From: Streptomyces fodineus
Lineage (GTDB): Bacteria > Actinomycetota > Actinomycetes > Streptomycetales > Streptomycetaceae
DNA length: 64,000 nt
NCBI RefSeq assembly: GCF_001735805.1
Contig: NZ_CP017248.1
Location: 4,030,001-4,094,000, forward strand
Direction: 5' to 3'
Under the pieces are notes generated by a model. It made no database searches. It saw nothing but the letters and a program-made list of their open reading frames with translations, and was not told where the DNA came from. Within the stretch, counting starts at the first letter, position 1. Every line of letters starts with the position of its first letter. The position numbers were made by a program, and so were the translations under genes. Positions 14,997-22,142 of the stretch are shown one piece after another.

Positions 14997-15773
14997 CTAC
15001 TTCTGCGGCTGCTTCTTCCGAGTGGCCTTGCGTGCCGAATTGCCGCCGCTGTCAGCATGCTTGCCGCTACTGGACCTTTGCCCCTTTGCGTGGACCTTGC
15101 CGCTTTTGCCGCTCTTCTTCTCCTGAGCGGACGTCACCTGGGCCGCACAGTAGGCCGCGACCTCGTCCTCGCCGCCCGCCGCCGTGACGAGGCGCTGCCA
15201 GGCCGTCGAGTCCAGGGCGCCGCCCCGCTCTCCGGCCCGCTCGTAGGTACGGCAGTGGGCCACGGTGTCCCGGGCGCTCGCCGGGTGGTCCGGGCGGCCG
15301 GCCGGTGCGCCGGAGCCCGGGCCGCCGGACGTGGCGGACGGGCCGGGAGCAGCCGTCGAGTGCGAGCCGCTCGTCGGGTGGGCGGAGCGCGGCCCGTCCG
15401 GGTGGCCGTGCGCGCCGGACCGGGCGGAGCCGATCGCCGCGACGGCGACCCCGCCCAGCGTGAGGCTGGCGAGCACCACCGAGAGCGTGGTCTTCAGCGA
15501 GAGCCGGGCACGCCTCGGCGCGGCGGGCCGCCAGTCGTCCCGGCGCCGGGTGCGCGGGCGGGGCGCCCCGGTCGCCTGGGCGGCGCGGAAGGCGGCCACG
15601 GCCCGGCGCTCGGCCTCGGCGTCCACGGTGCCCTCGCGCAGCACGGCACCGAGCCGCGCCTCGAACCCGGAGCCGGTACGGCCGCCGTCGGTGTGGTCCG
15701 GTGCGGAGAGGGTGCCGCCAGGGTGTACGTGCCGGCGACCGAAGGGGCCGTCGCCGCTGTGCCGTTCACCCAT
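14997..15773 (-). CDS. Membrane anti-sigma-like protein (second paralogue)
   Basis: Paralogue of the 12800-14005 protein in plan: a short cytoplasmic part (FEARLGAVLREGTVDAEAERRAVAAFRAAQ), a basic stretch, one helix (LKTTLSVVLASLTLGGVAVAAIG), a Pro/Ser/Gly linker, then a small outer domain with two cysteines (VAHCRTYERAG ... EVAAYCAAQ) and a Lys-rich end. About 258 residues from the ATG at 15773. The start is uncertain: the sigma stop overlaps an ATG at 15888 (ATGA), but that frame ends after 40 codons at a TGA inside this gene's ATGGGTGA. The same frame can also be read from 15863. Role as membrane anchor or sensor for the adjacent sigma factor is inferred. Confidence 0.65.
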   Translation of the reverse strand: MGERHSGDGPFGRRHVHPGGTLSAPDHTDGGRTGSGFEARLGAVLREGTVDAEAERRAVAAFRAAQATGAPRPRTRRRDDWRPAAPRRARLSLKTTLSVVLASLTLGGVAVAAIGSARSGAHGHPDGPRSAHPTSGSHSTAAPGPSATSGGPGSGAPAGRPDHPASARDTVAHCRTYERAGERGGALDSTAWQRLVTAAGGEDEVAAYCAAQVTSAQEKKSGKSGKVHAKGQRSSSGKHADSGGNSARKATRKKQPQK

Positions 15774-15888
15774 GCCTGTTCCCGTCCTCGTCCCGCGTGC
15801 CGGAGTCGCCCGACCTCCCGGGCCTCGTACGGGCTCCGGGACCGATGGCGCTCCCGTATCCATACGGCTCGCGATCGGCTCCGTTCAT
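15766..15888 (-). CDS. 40-codon linking ORF between second sigma and anti-sigma genes
   Basis: ATG at 15888 overlaps the sigma TGA as ATGA, and its own TGA lies within ATGGGTGA at the anti-sigma start, so it is coupled on both sides. The product (MNGADREPYGYGSAIG..., Arg/Gly-rich) matches nothing I know. It may be a translational coupler, or it may be the true N-terminus of the anti-sigma protein cut off by a one-base frameshift. Confidence 0.4.
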   Translation of the reverse strand: MNGADREPYGYGSAIGPGARTRPGRSGDSGTRDEDGNRHG

Positions 15889-16517
15889 GTCGACTCACCC
15901 AGCGTGCGAGCGCCGTCATCCGTCACACCCTCGCCGCCCTCGCCCTGGGCGCCCAGCTGCCGGGCGAGCCGTTTCAGCCCGCGGTGCGCGGCCGTGCGGA
16001 CGGCGCCGGGGCGCTTGCCGAGGACGCGTGCGGCGGCGGGGCCGTCGAGGCCGACGACCACCCGGAGCAGTACGGCCTCGGCCTGGTCGCGCGGCAGGGC
16101 GCGCACCAGCTCCAGCGCCCGTTCGGTGGACAGCGTCTCCAGGGCCTGGTCGTGGGTGCTGAGCCGGCCGGGCAGCTCCAGCGCGTCCTCTTCCAGCGCC
16201 GAGATCCGGGGCCGTACCTTGCGGCGGCGCAGGAGGTCCAGGGCGCGGTGCCGGGCGATGGTCGCGGTCCAGCCGCGAAAGCCCGCGCCGTCGCCCTTGA
16301 ACCGGCCGAGGTCGCGGGCGATCTCCAGCCAGGCGTCGGCGGCCACGTCCTCCGCGTCCTCGCCGACGAAGCCCCGCAGATAGCCGAGCAGGCCCGGCTG
16401 CACGATCCGGTAGGCCACCGCGAAGGCGGTCTCGTCCCCGTCCTGGGCGCGCGCGACGGCCGCGCCCAGTTCCCCGTCCCGCGGCTGCGGGCGCCGGGGT
16501 TCTGCTGCCTGCCCCAA
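15885..16517 (-). CDS. ECF sigma factor (second paralogue)
   Basis: About 210 residues. Region 2: DAEDVAADAWLEIARDLGRF and FRGWTATIARHRALDLLRRRKV; region 4: LPRDQAEAVLLRVVVGLDGPAAARVLGKRPGAVRTAAHRG. Roughly half the residues match the first sigma factor, including AQDGDETAF near the N-terminus. The TTG at 16517 (GAGG upstream) lines up with the start of the other sigma; a GTG at 16559 or frames up to 16604 are alternatives. It overlaps the following small ORF by ATGA. Loss or change of regulation between duplicates could give two related stress responses, but what they sense is not visible. Confidence 0.85.
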   Translation of the reverse strand: MGQAAEPRRPQPRDGELGAAVARAQDGDETAFAVAYRIVQPGLLGYLRGFVGEDAEDVAADAWLEIARDLGRFKGDGAGFRGWTATIARHRALDLLRRRKVRPRISALEEDALELPGRLSTHDQALETLSTERALELVRALPRDQAEAVLLRVVVGLDGPAAARVLGKRPGAVRTAAHRGLKRLARQLGAQGEGGEGVTDDGARTLGEST

Positions 16518-16666
16518 GACGTCCTCGTTCGCGCCGAGTTCATGGCCACTGCGTGGCACGCCCTTAACGGTCCGACACGCTCCGGCCGTGTCTCCGCCCT
16601 CCACGGTGATCAGCGCCGGACCTCACAGAAGTGTCACAGCGAGACGAAATTCCTGGTCAGGGCCGG

Positions 16667-17068
16667 TCATCGGGGGGTGGTCGCGTCCCGGCACAGCAGC
16701 CGCAGCGAGCCCGCGCCGCCGTATGCCCGCCGGGCCTCCTCGATGGGGTCCCAGAGCCGGCCGTCGGGGGTGCGCACCCAGTGGTCGCCGCCGGTCGACC
16801 ACCACTCGGCGCCACTCTGGCGGACGATGACCTCGCCGGCGTAGGCACCGAAGCCGCGCAGCACGCTCTCGACGGCGCCGTACGGCGGTCCCTCGCGGCG
16901 TATCTCCTCGATCATCCGGTCGACCCGCCACAGGCTCTGCGCCGTGTAGTCGAGGCGCACGCGGGCGCCCTCGCGCATGGTCGCCACGGTGTCCGCGGCC
17001 CACCGCAGGGGCTTTGTCGCGGCGTGCGGCCTGGTCTCCTGCTGTGCTGTCACGTACTGGGCTGTCAC
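16667..17068 (-). CDS. Conserved actinobacterial protein of unknown function
   Basis: 133 residues, no signal peptide or membrane helix. The N-terminal half is helical (LRWAADTVATMREGARVRLDYTAQSLWRVDRMIEEIRREG), followed by FGAYAGEVIVRQSGAEWW and RTPDGRLWDPIEEARRA, which read as a compact enzyme-like or binding fold often seen in Streptomyces proteins of about 130 residues. I do not assign a family. The GTG at 17068 is the first plausible start; a second GTG at 17053 is equally possible since neither has a strong ribosome site. It lies between the second sigma gene and another unknown gene, all on the minus strand. Confidence 0.65.
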   Translation of the reverse strand: MTAQYVTAQQETRPHAATKPLRWAADTVATMREGARVRLDYTAQSLWRVDRMIEEIRREGPPYGAVESVLRGFGAYAGEVIVRQSGAEWWSTGGDHWVRTPDGRLWDPIEEARRAYGGAGSLRLLCRDATTPR

Positions 17069-17205
17069 ATAGGGAAGAGCGAGCGGGACGGGGCAACCGT
17101 CACGGCGTTCCGGGCCGTTTCGCCAACCGTCGCCAAACCGGCTCAGGTCCACCGCAGGACAGGCACAGGACTCGCCCACGCAGGCGGGTTTGACCTGGCG
17201 AAACC

Positions 17206-17781
17206 CTACGGGGCGCTCCTCGCCCGGCGTGACACCACCGCGCGCAGCACCCGGCGGCCCTCGATCGACAGGTCCAGGGCGCGGCGCAGGCCGTTGGGGC
17301 CGTGCTCGGACAGGAGGTCCAGCACCGCCTTCTGGCGGCGCAGTTCCGCGGCGACCAGCGGCGGCAGCTCCTGCGTGTCGCCCGCGCGCCCGGCGTCGAG
17401 CGCGTCCGGGTCCGGCGTACCGTCCGCCGCGGGGTCGAGCAGGCGGTGGATGCGCAGCGAGGCCACCGAGCAGGCGTCGGCCCAGGGGCGTACCGCGTCG
17501 GCGGTCCGCTCGGCCGGGGCCGCCTGAAGCATCCGGCGGACCAGCTCCGCGGCCTCGTCCGCTTCGCGTCCGGCGCCCTCCCCGGGCCCTTCGGCGCCGA
17601 GCGTCCCACGGGCCTTCTCCAGGCTCGCGCCCCAGTCGGAGCCGTCGGCGAGACTCGCCCACAGGGGCCGCAGCAACTCGTCGTCGGCGCCGAGCAAGGG
17701 CAGGCACCGGTCCAAACAAGCCAACCCACTAGCGGCCAGTCCGCGTTCGTCGGCCTGTGCGATCCGTTCCACCAGGCTCAT
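17206..17781 (-). CDS. Conserved hypothetical helical protein
   Basis: 191 residues, mostly alpha-helical with many Ala, Leu, Arg and Glu; no membrane helix or recognised motif. The N-terminus MSLVERIAQADERGLAASGLACLDRCLPLLG and the C-terminus ALDLSIEGRRVLRAVVSRRARS suggest a bundle. The ATG at 17781 has AAGGGAG at good spacing, so the start is solid. Gene length, codon use and ribosome site make it a real gene; function unknown. The 137 bp between this gene and 17068 shows nothing clear. Confidence 0.7.
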   Translation of the reverse strand: MSLVERIAQADERGLAASGLACLDRCLPLLGADDELLRPLWASLADGSDWGASLEKARGTLGAEGPGEGAGREADEAAELVRRMLQAAPAERTADAVRPWADACSVASLRIHRLLDPAADGTPDPDALDAGRAGDTQELPPLVAAELRRQKAVLDLLSEHGPNGLRRALDLSIEGRRVLRAVVSRRARSAP

Positions 17782-17875
17782 GAAAATGTCTCCCTTGCCG
17801 GGGCGCCGACCGGTACGGAGCCCGCACTTCCCCTTACTGCGTGCAACGGCGCGGGAGTGTCACAGCCGGAGGTTT

Positions 17876-18586
17876 TCAGCCAGACACGGGGGACGGCACT
17901 TGGCCCGCCAGAGCCTTTCGGTGCTGCATCCGGGTCAGATGGACGACGACCACGATGGCCAGGATGGCGGCCGCGACGTCGACCGCGTCGGAGAACAGCA
18001 TCTGCCCGGCGGCGCTCCGCAGAAGTCCCGGCGTGCCGGCGTGCCGCCAGCTCATCGACGCGAACCGGCCGGCGAGGAGGCTGATGATCCACAGCGTCCA
18101 CCAGGCGTTGACCGGCGCGTGCCTGATCCGCGCACCCCAGGGCACGCTGGCGTCCCAGGCCTCCAGGACGATCCGGCGCGGGAACCACAGGTTGACGACC
18201 GGGCAGAACCAGGCGCCGATCGTCCAGCCGCGCCGCATGCTGTGCGCGGACTGGTCGAACACCTCGGCGTTCACCCGCACCCGCCACAGCCAGCACAGAT
18301 AGACGACGGCCGTGGCCACCAGCGCCCCCGCCTGGGTCAAGCCGGCGACGCGGTAGAGGGCGTCGGCGTGATCGGCCCGGTGCAGCACACCGGCGCCCGT
18401 GACGCCGTCGGCGAGGTCACCGGCGACGTTCCTCTCCGCCAGGTCCGCGAAGCAGGCGAACAGGTCGGTGGCGATGACCAGCCCGAGCAGCACGGCGGTG
18501 GCCCGGCCGAGCCCCACGGGCGAGCGAAGCACGGCACCGGGCACGAACGGCGGTGCGGGCATGGGTGAGGTCATGGGTGTGGTCAT
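17876..18586 (-). CDS. DUF4328 family membrane protein
   Basis: 236 residues with about five to six helices: AVLLGLVIATDLFACFADL, AGALVATAVVYLCWLWRV, RGWTIGAWFCPVVNLWFPRRIVLEAWDAS, AWWTLWIISLLAGRF and AAAILAIVVVVHLTRM. The GWTIGAWFCPVVNLWFPRRI stretch, with conserved W-x-x-G-W-x-x-P-x-x-N and a charged EAW afterwards, marks DUF4328, a family widespread in actinobacteria with no proven function. The ATG at 18586 follows GGGGGAACC. It is flanked by an unknown gene and by the hexosaminidase gene upstream, both on the minus strand; there is no clear operon. Confidence 0.8.
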   Translation of the reverse strand: MTTPMTSPMPAPPFVPGAVLRSPVGLGRATAVLLGLVIATDLFACFADLAERNVAGDLADGVTGAGVLHRADHADALYRVAGLTQAGALVATAVVYLCWLWRVRVNAEVFDQSAHSMRRGWTIGAWFCPVVNLWFPRRIVLEAWDASVPWGARIRHAPVNAWWTLWIISLLAGRFASMSWRHAGTPGLLRSAAGQMLFSDAVDVAAAILAIVVVVHLTRMQHRKALAGQVPSPVSG

Positions 18587-18712
18587 GAAGAGGTTCCCCC
18601 GAGATGACGCCGGCGACAGACGTGCGGCCTTCCCCCGGCCGGACACGCGAACACCGGAACATACGGCCGGAAGGCGCCGTACGTCCACCGGATTCGGCCC
18701 CACCGGATTCGG

Positions 18713-20371
18713 TCAGCCCAGCCGGTTCGCCAGCGCCTGGAAGTCGGCCCAGGACAGCGCGGGCCTGCCCGGGTCCCACAGCTTCTGCGCGGTGGCCCGC
18801 AGCGGCATCCGGATGCCGGCCGCGACCTGCGCCTGTGTCTGCGCGTTCGGGAAGTCGGACCACACCGCGAACGACCCGCCGAGGATCTGCCCGTCGTAGC
18901 CCGCCGGTACGGCGGTCGTGCCGCGCAGCACGCGCGGGTTCCACTGCTCGTAGATCCGCTGACCGGTCGGATAGACGAAGGTCTGCGGCTGGCCGAGGAC
19001 GTAGTAGAGGAACTCGTCGTTGTAGTTGAGCACCTTGCGGCCCGCGCTCAGATAGTCCGCCGGCTGCCGCGCCCCGAGCTCCTTGCCGGTCCAGTAGGCG
19101 GCCTGGAGGTCCTTGGCCGCCTGCACGGACGTACCGCGGTAGAAGCCGTCGTTCCAGGCCCGCATGGTCTTGTCGTGCGCGCGGACGGTGTCGGCGCGGT
19201 CGTTCAGCCAGCCGGTGGCCAGATCGGCGACGGTGCCGCCGGAGCCGTACTTCTGCCGGGCGGCGGCCGCGAGCTGCGGGTAGGAGACCTGCGGGTTCTT
19301 CACGGTCAGCGCCTGGTACTCGTCGCCGCCTAGGTGCCACTGGTTGCCGGTGAACAGCCCTGCGTACTCGTTCAGCAGATCGTCCACGAGCTTCGCGGAG
19401 GCGGGCTTGGAGATGTCGATCGCGCCCTTGGTGGCGATCCCGCTCGCGTTGCGCAGCTGCAGGTCGGGGTGGGCGGCGAGGACGGCGCCCAGATGCCCCG
19501 GCGAGTCGATCTCGGGTACGACGGTGATGTGCCGGCTGTTCGCCAGGGCCACGATGTTCTTGACCTGCGCCTTGGTCAGGTGGTCCCGGGAGACGATCTC
19601 GGGATGGCTGCCGGACTCGATCCGGAAGGCCTGGTCGTCGGAGAAGTGCAGCCCCAGCTCGTTGAACTTCAGGTCCCCCAGCTCGCGTATGCGGTCCTCG
19701 ATCCAGGACTCGGTGTACGGCTTGCGCGCGATGTCCAGCATGAACCCGCGCACCGTCTTGGCCGGCTCGTCCCGTACGACGCCCTCCGGGGCGGTGCCGC
19801 CGCCGTGGACCTCCTGCTTCAGCGTGCGGGTGCCGTAGAACACCCCCGCCTCGCCGGGCCCGCTGATGTCCACCCGCCCGTCGCGGACGGTCATGGTGTA
19901 CGACTCCTGGTTCCCGCCCCCGCCGCCGAGTGCCAGCCGGACGTCCCCCGCCCGCACGTCGTCCTTCTCCCCCGCGTAGGTGATCCCCAGCTCCCCGGCT
20001 ATCAGCTGCCCCTCGTCGGCCAGCTCCCGGTCGCTGATCACCACCCGGTCGGCCTTCTGCGGCCTCCAGCCGGGCCCGCGCGCCGGAGTGTGGGAGCGCA
20101 CCGCGGGTATCGTGCGCGGCGTCTGGGAGAGCGGATAGGACCGGCTGGGCGCCGGACTCGCCGAGGGCGCGCCCGCCCCGCCGGAGTCGGTGCCGGCCAC
20201 CCGGCCGGAGGACGACCGCGACGCGCCCCCCTCCACCGTCCCGCCGCCTCCGCTCGAGGCCCACACGCCGACACCCGCGCCGAGCGCGATGGTCCCGACG
20301 AACGCGCCGGCCACGACCGCCCGCTTCCGTATCACCTGCTGCGCCGAGGCGCCTCGCCTGTGCTGGGTCAC
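18713..20371 (-). CDS. Secreted beta-N-acetylhexosaminidase (GH20)
   Basis: 552-residue exported glycosidase that releases terminal GlcNAc/GalNAc from chitin fragments, peptidoglycan or glycoconjugates. After a basic start and a membrane-spanning signal or anchor (AVVAGAFVGTIALGAGVGVWA) comes a Ser/Pro/Gly linker. Then the GH20b domain, then the GH20 barrel with RGFMLDIARKPY, LHFSDDQAFRIES, HITVVPEIDSPGH and the catalytic Asp-Glu pair in WHLGGDEYQ (about residues 338-346). Trp residues of the pocket (AYWTGKE, FAVWSDFP) are present. The GTG at 20371 is chosen because the signal region begins soon after it; an ATG at about 20452 would add a charged 27-residue extension. Confidence 0.88.
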   Translation of the reverse strand: MTQHRRGASAQQVIRKRAVVAGAFVGTIALGAGVGVWASSGGGGTVEGGASRSSSGRVAGTDSGGAGAPSASPAPSRSYPLSQTPRTIPAVRSHTPARGPGWRPQKADRVVISDRELADEGQLIAGELGITYAGEKDDVRAGDVRLALGGGGGNQESYTMTVRDGRVDISGPGEAGVFYGTRTLKQEVHGGGTAPEGVVRDEPAKTVRGFMLDIARKPYTESWIEDRIRELGDLKFNELGLHFSDDQAFRIESGSHPEIVSRDHLTKAQVKNIVALANSRHITVVPEIDSPGHLGAVLAAHPDLQLRNASGIATKGAIDISKPASAKLVDDLLNEYAGLFTGNQWHLGGDEYQALTVKNPQVSYPQLAAAARQKYGSGGTVADLATGWLNDRADTVRAHDKTMRAWNDGFYRGTSVQAAKDLQAAYWTGKELGARQPADYLSAGRKVLNYNDEFLYYVLGQPQTFVYPTGQRIYEQWNPRVLRGTTAVPAGYDGQILGGSFAVWSDFPNAQTQAQVAAGIRMPLRATAQKLWDPGRPALSWADFQALANRLG

Positions 20372-20525
20372 CCTGCCAACGTACGACCGATCCGCGCCTC
20401 GTTCGTCACTCAGACGCTCTGAAACTCTGCCGTCCGGGTGAATTTCAGGCATCACGGCGACACACAGTGACCACTCTCGATAACCTGACGACACACCTTT
20501 CACAGCATCCCCTGCCACGCCACAT

Positions 20526-21062
20526 GTGACGCGAGGAACCACGCTGCCCGCCCACCGTCTCCCGTATCTCCCCAAGCCCCTCGACGCCTTCAACGCGGCA
20601 CCCGCCGACGAGGCCCGCGCCCTGCTCCAGCACTGCCTGCGCTGCCTGCGCTGGTCCCGCCGGGTCGCCGACCACCGCCCCTACCCCGACCTGGACTCCC
20701 TCCTGGCGGCGGCGGACGAGGCGGCGTACGACCTGTCGCCGAGCGACCTGTCGGAGGCTCTGGCCGGAGAGACCCTCCCGGACCTGCCCGAGGACACCTA
20801 CTCGGCGGCCCACATGGCCCTGAGCGCGGCCCACGCGGCCTACGAGGCCAGATTCGGACACGCGTTCGTCATCTACCTGGGCGACACCCATCCGGACGAA
20901 TCCCTCGACCGGATCCTCGAAGCGATCCGATCACGATTGACAAACGATCCGGAGGAGGAGCGGGTGATAGCGGCGGAGGAGCTCCGGCGCCTGGCACGAA
21001 GCAGACTGGGCACCTGCCTGAGGGGCGCGACCAGCCACAAGGCACCCGCACACGGCAGATAA
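20526..21062 (+). CDS. 2-oxo-4-hydroxy-4-carboxy-5-ureidoimidazoline decarboxylase-like protein lacking the HPRxG motif
   Basis: About 175 residues with the helical fold of OHCU decarboxylases: LDAFNAAPADEARALLQHCLRCLRW at the start and AAYEARFGHAFVIYLGD ... ILEAIRSRLTNDPEEERVIAAEELRRLARSRL at the end. The usual central H-P-R-[IL]-G segment, which carries the catalytic His, is not present; the equivalent region reads DLSEALAGETLPDLPEDTY. It may therefore be inactive for ureide breakdown, and no other purine-degradation gene is nearby. The start is ambiguous: GTG 20526, or a CTG near 20544 behind GAGGAACC. The last 14 codons (GATSHKAPAHGR) lie in a dispersed intergenic repeat, so the native stop may have been lost. 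Confidence 0.75.
   Translation: MTRGTTLPAHRLPYLPKPLDAFNAAPADEARALLQHCLRCLRWSRRVADHRPYPDLDSLLAAADEAAYDLSPSDLSEALAGETLPDLPEDTYSAAHMALSAAHAAYEARFGHAFVIYLGDTHPDESLDRILEAIRSRLTNDPEEERVIAAEELRRLARSRLGTCLRGATSHKAPAHGR
21021..21056 (+). repeat. Dispersed Streptomyces intergenic repeat, copy A (inside a C-terminus)
   Basis: GGGGCGCGACCAGCCACAAG followed by GCACCCGCACACGGC matches the core of the elements at 34293-34343, 39728-39777 and 54169-54253. Here it encodes the last residues of the OHCU-like protein. Confidence 0.6.
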
Positions 21063-21254
21063 GAGGACACACCACCCCCGTAGCCGCGTGCCCGCTCCCC
21101 CATCCGGTGCCAATTTGATCACACAAGGTAGGCCCCCCGTAAGGCACAACGCAGCGCATGGCTACGATGCTGGGGGCCGGTGGACCGTACCCGGCCGGGC
21201 CCGCCCGACACCGAAGCCGGCGCGGCCCCAATCCCCGCTCCCGGAGGGACTTCC

Positions 21255-21635
21255 GTGCCGGCTGGAACGCTGTACCGCGGCCGGGAAGGAATGTGGTCCT
21301 GGGTGGCTCACCGAGTCACCGGCGTCCTCATTTTCTTCTTCCTGTTCGTTCACGTGCTGGACACCGCTCTCGTGCGTGTCTCCCCCGAGGACTACGACAA
21401 GGTCGTAGCCACGTACAAGACGCCGATCGTCGCGCTGCTGGAGTACGGCCTCGTCGCCGCCATCCTCTTCCACGCGCTCAACGGCCTGCGCGTCATCGCC
21501 GTCGACTTCTGGTCGAAGGGCCCGCGCTACCAGAAGCAGATGTTCTGGACCGTGATGGGTGTCTGGGTCGTCCTGATGGCCGGCGCTGTCTACCCGGTGC
21601 TCGGCCACGCCGCCCGTGTCCTCTTTGGGAGCTGA
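21255..21635 (+). CDS. sdhC: Succinate dehydrogenase cytochrome b556 subunit
   Basis: 126-residue membrane anchor of complex II with three helices (VTGVLIFFFLFVHVLDTAL, IVALLEYGLVAAILFHALNGLRVI, TVMGVWVVLMAGAVYPVLG). The conserved start GREGMWSWVAHRVTGV and His residues in FVHVL and FHALNG fit heme b and quinone-site ligands. GTG at 21255 with GGAGGG. First gene of sdhCDAB; next gene begins 5 bp after its stop. It passes electrons from the iron-sulfur subunit to menaquinone. The 190-bp leader has a TACGAT -10-like box at about 21162, but no operator I can name. Confidence 0.95.
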   Translation: MPAGTLYRGREGMWSWVAHRVTGVLIFFFLFVHVLDTALVRVSPEDYDKVVATYKTPIVALLEYGLVAAILFHALNGLRVIAVDFWSKGPRYQKQMFWTVMGVWVVLMAGAVYPVLGHAARVLFGS

Positions 21636-21640
21636 CGCCG

Positions 21641-22123
21641 ATGTCCACCACCGAAACCACCGCGTCCGGCGTCGGCCCCGTCGAAGGCGCCCCCGCCTAC
21701 ACCGTCGACAACCCGGCCCCGCTGATCGAGGCGCCGCGCAAGCGCACCAAGAAGACCCCGAAGTCGACCCGGGGCAACTTCGAGCTGGCGGCCTGGCTGT
21801 TCATGCGCCTGTCCGGCATCGTGCTGGTCGTCCTGGTCCTCGGCCACCTGCTGATCCAGCTCGTGCTGGACGGCGGTGTCTCCAAGATCGGCTTCGCCTT
21901 CGTGGCCGGCCGCTGGGCGTCCCCGTTCTGGCAGGTCTGGGACCTGCTGATGCTGTGGCTCGCGATGCTGCACGGCGCCAACGGCCTGCGCACGGTCATC
22001 AACGACTACGCCGAGCGGCCGAACACCCGGCTGTGGCTGAAGGCTCTGCTCTACACCGCCACGGTGTTCACCATCCTGCTGGGCACGCTGGTGATCTTCA
22101 CCTTCGACCCGAACATCCGCTAG
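21641..22123 (+). CDS. sdhD: Succinate dehydrogenase hydrophobic membrane anchor subunit
   Basis: 160 residues with a 45-residue hydrophilic N-terminus, longer than in enteric bacteria but usual in Streptomyces, then three helices: FMRLSGIVLVVLVLGHLLIQ, VWDLLMLWLAMLHGANGLRT and ALLYTATVFTILLGTLVIF. The His in LGHLLIQ and in MLHGANG are the expected heme/quinone ligands. Together with SdhC it anchors the flavoprotein and iron-sulfur subunits to the cytoplasmic face. ATG at 21641, five bases after sdhC and 20 bp before sdhA. Confidence 0.95.
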   Translation: MSTTETTASGVGPVEGAPAYTVDNPAPLIEAPRKRTKKTPKSTRGNFELAAWLFMRLSGIVLVVLVLGHLLIQLVLDGGVSKIGFAFVAGRWASPFWQVWDLLMLWLAMLHGANGLRTVINDYAERPNTRLWLKALLYTATVFTILLGTLVIFTFDPNIR

Positions 22124-22142
22124 GCACGGGGCTGCGAGAATC

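Noticed and set aside
21063..21254. Rex-type operator before sdhC
   Set aside because: TTTGATCACACAA is only a partial match to TGTGAAC-N3-GTTCACA; not enough to claim.
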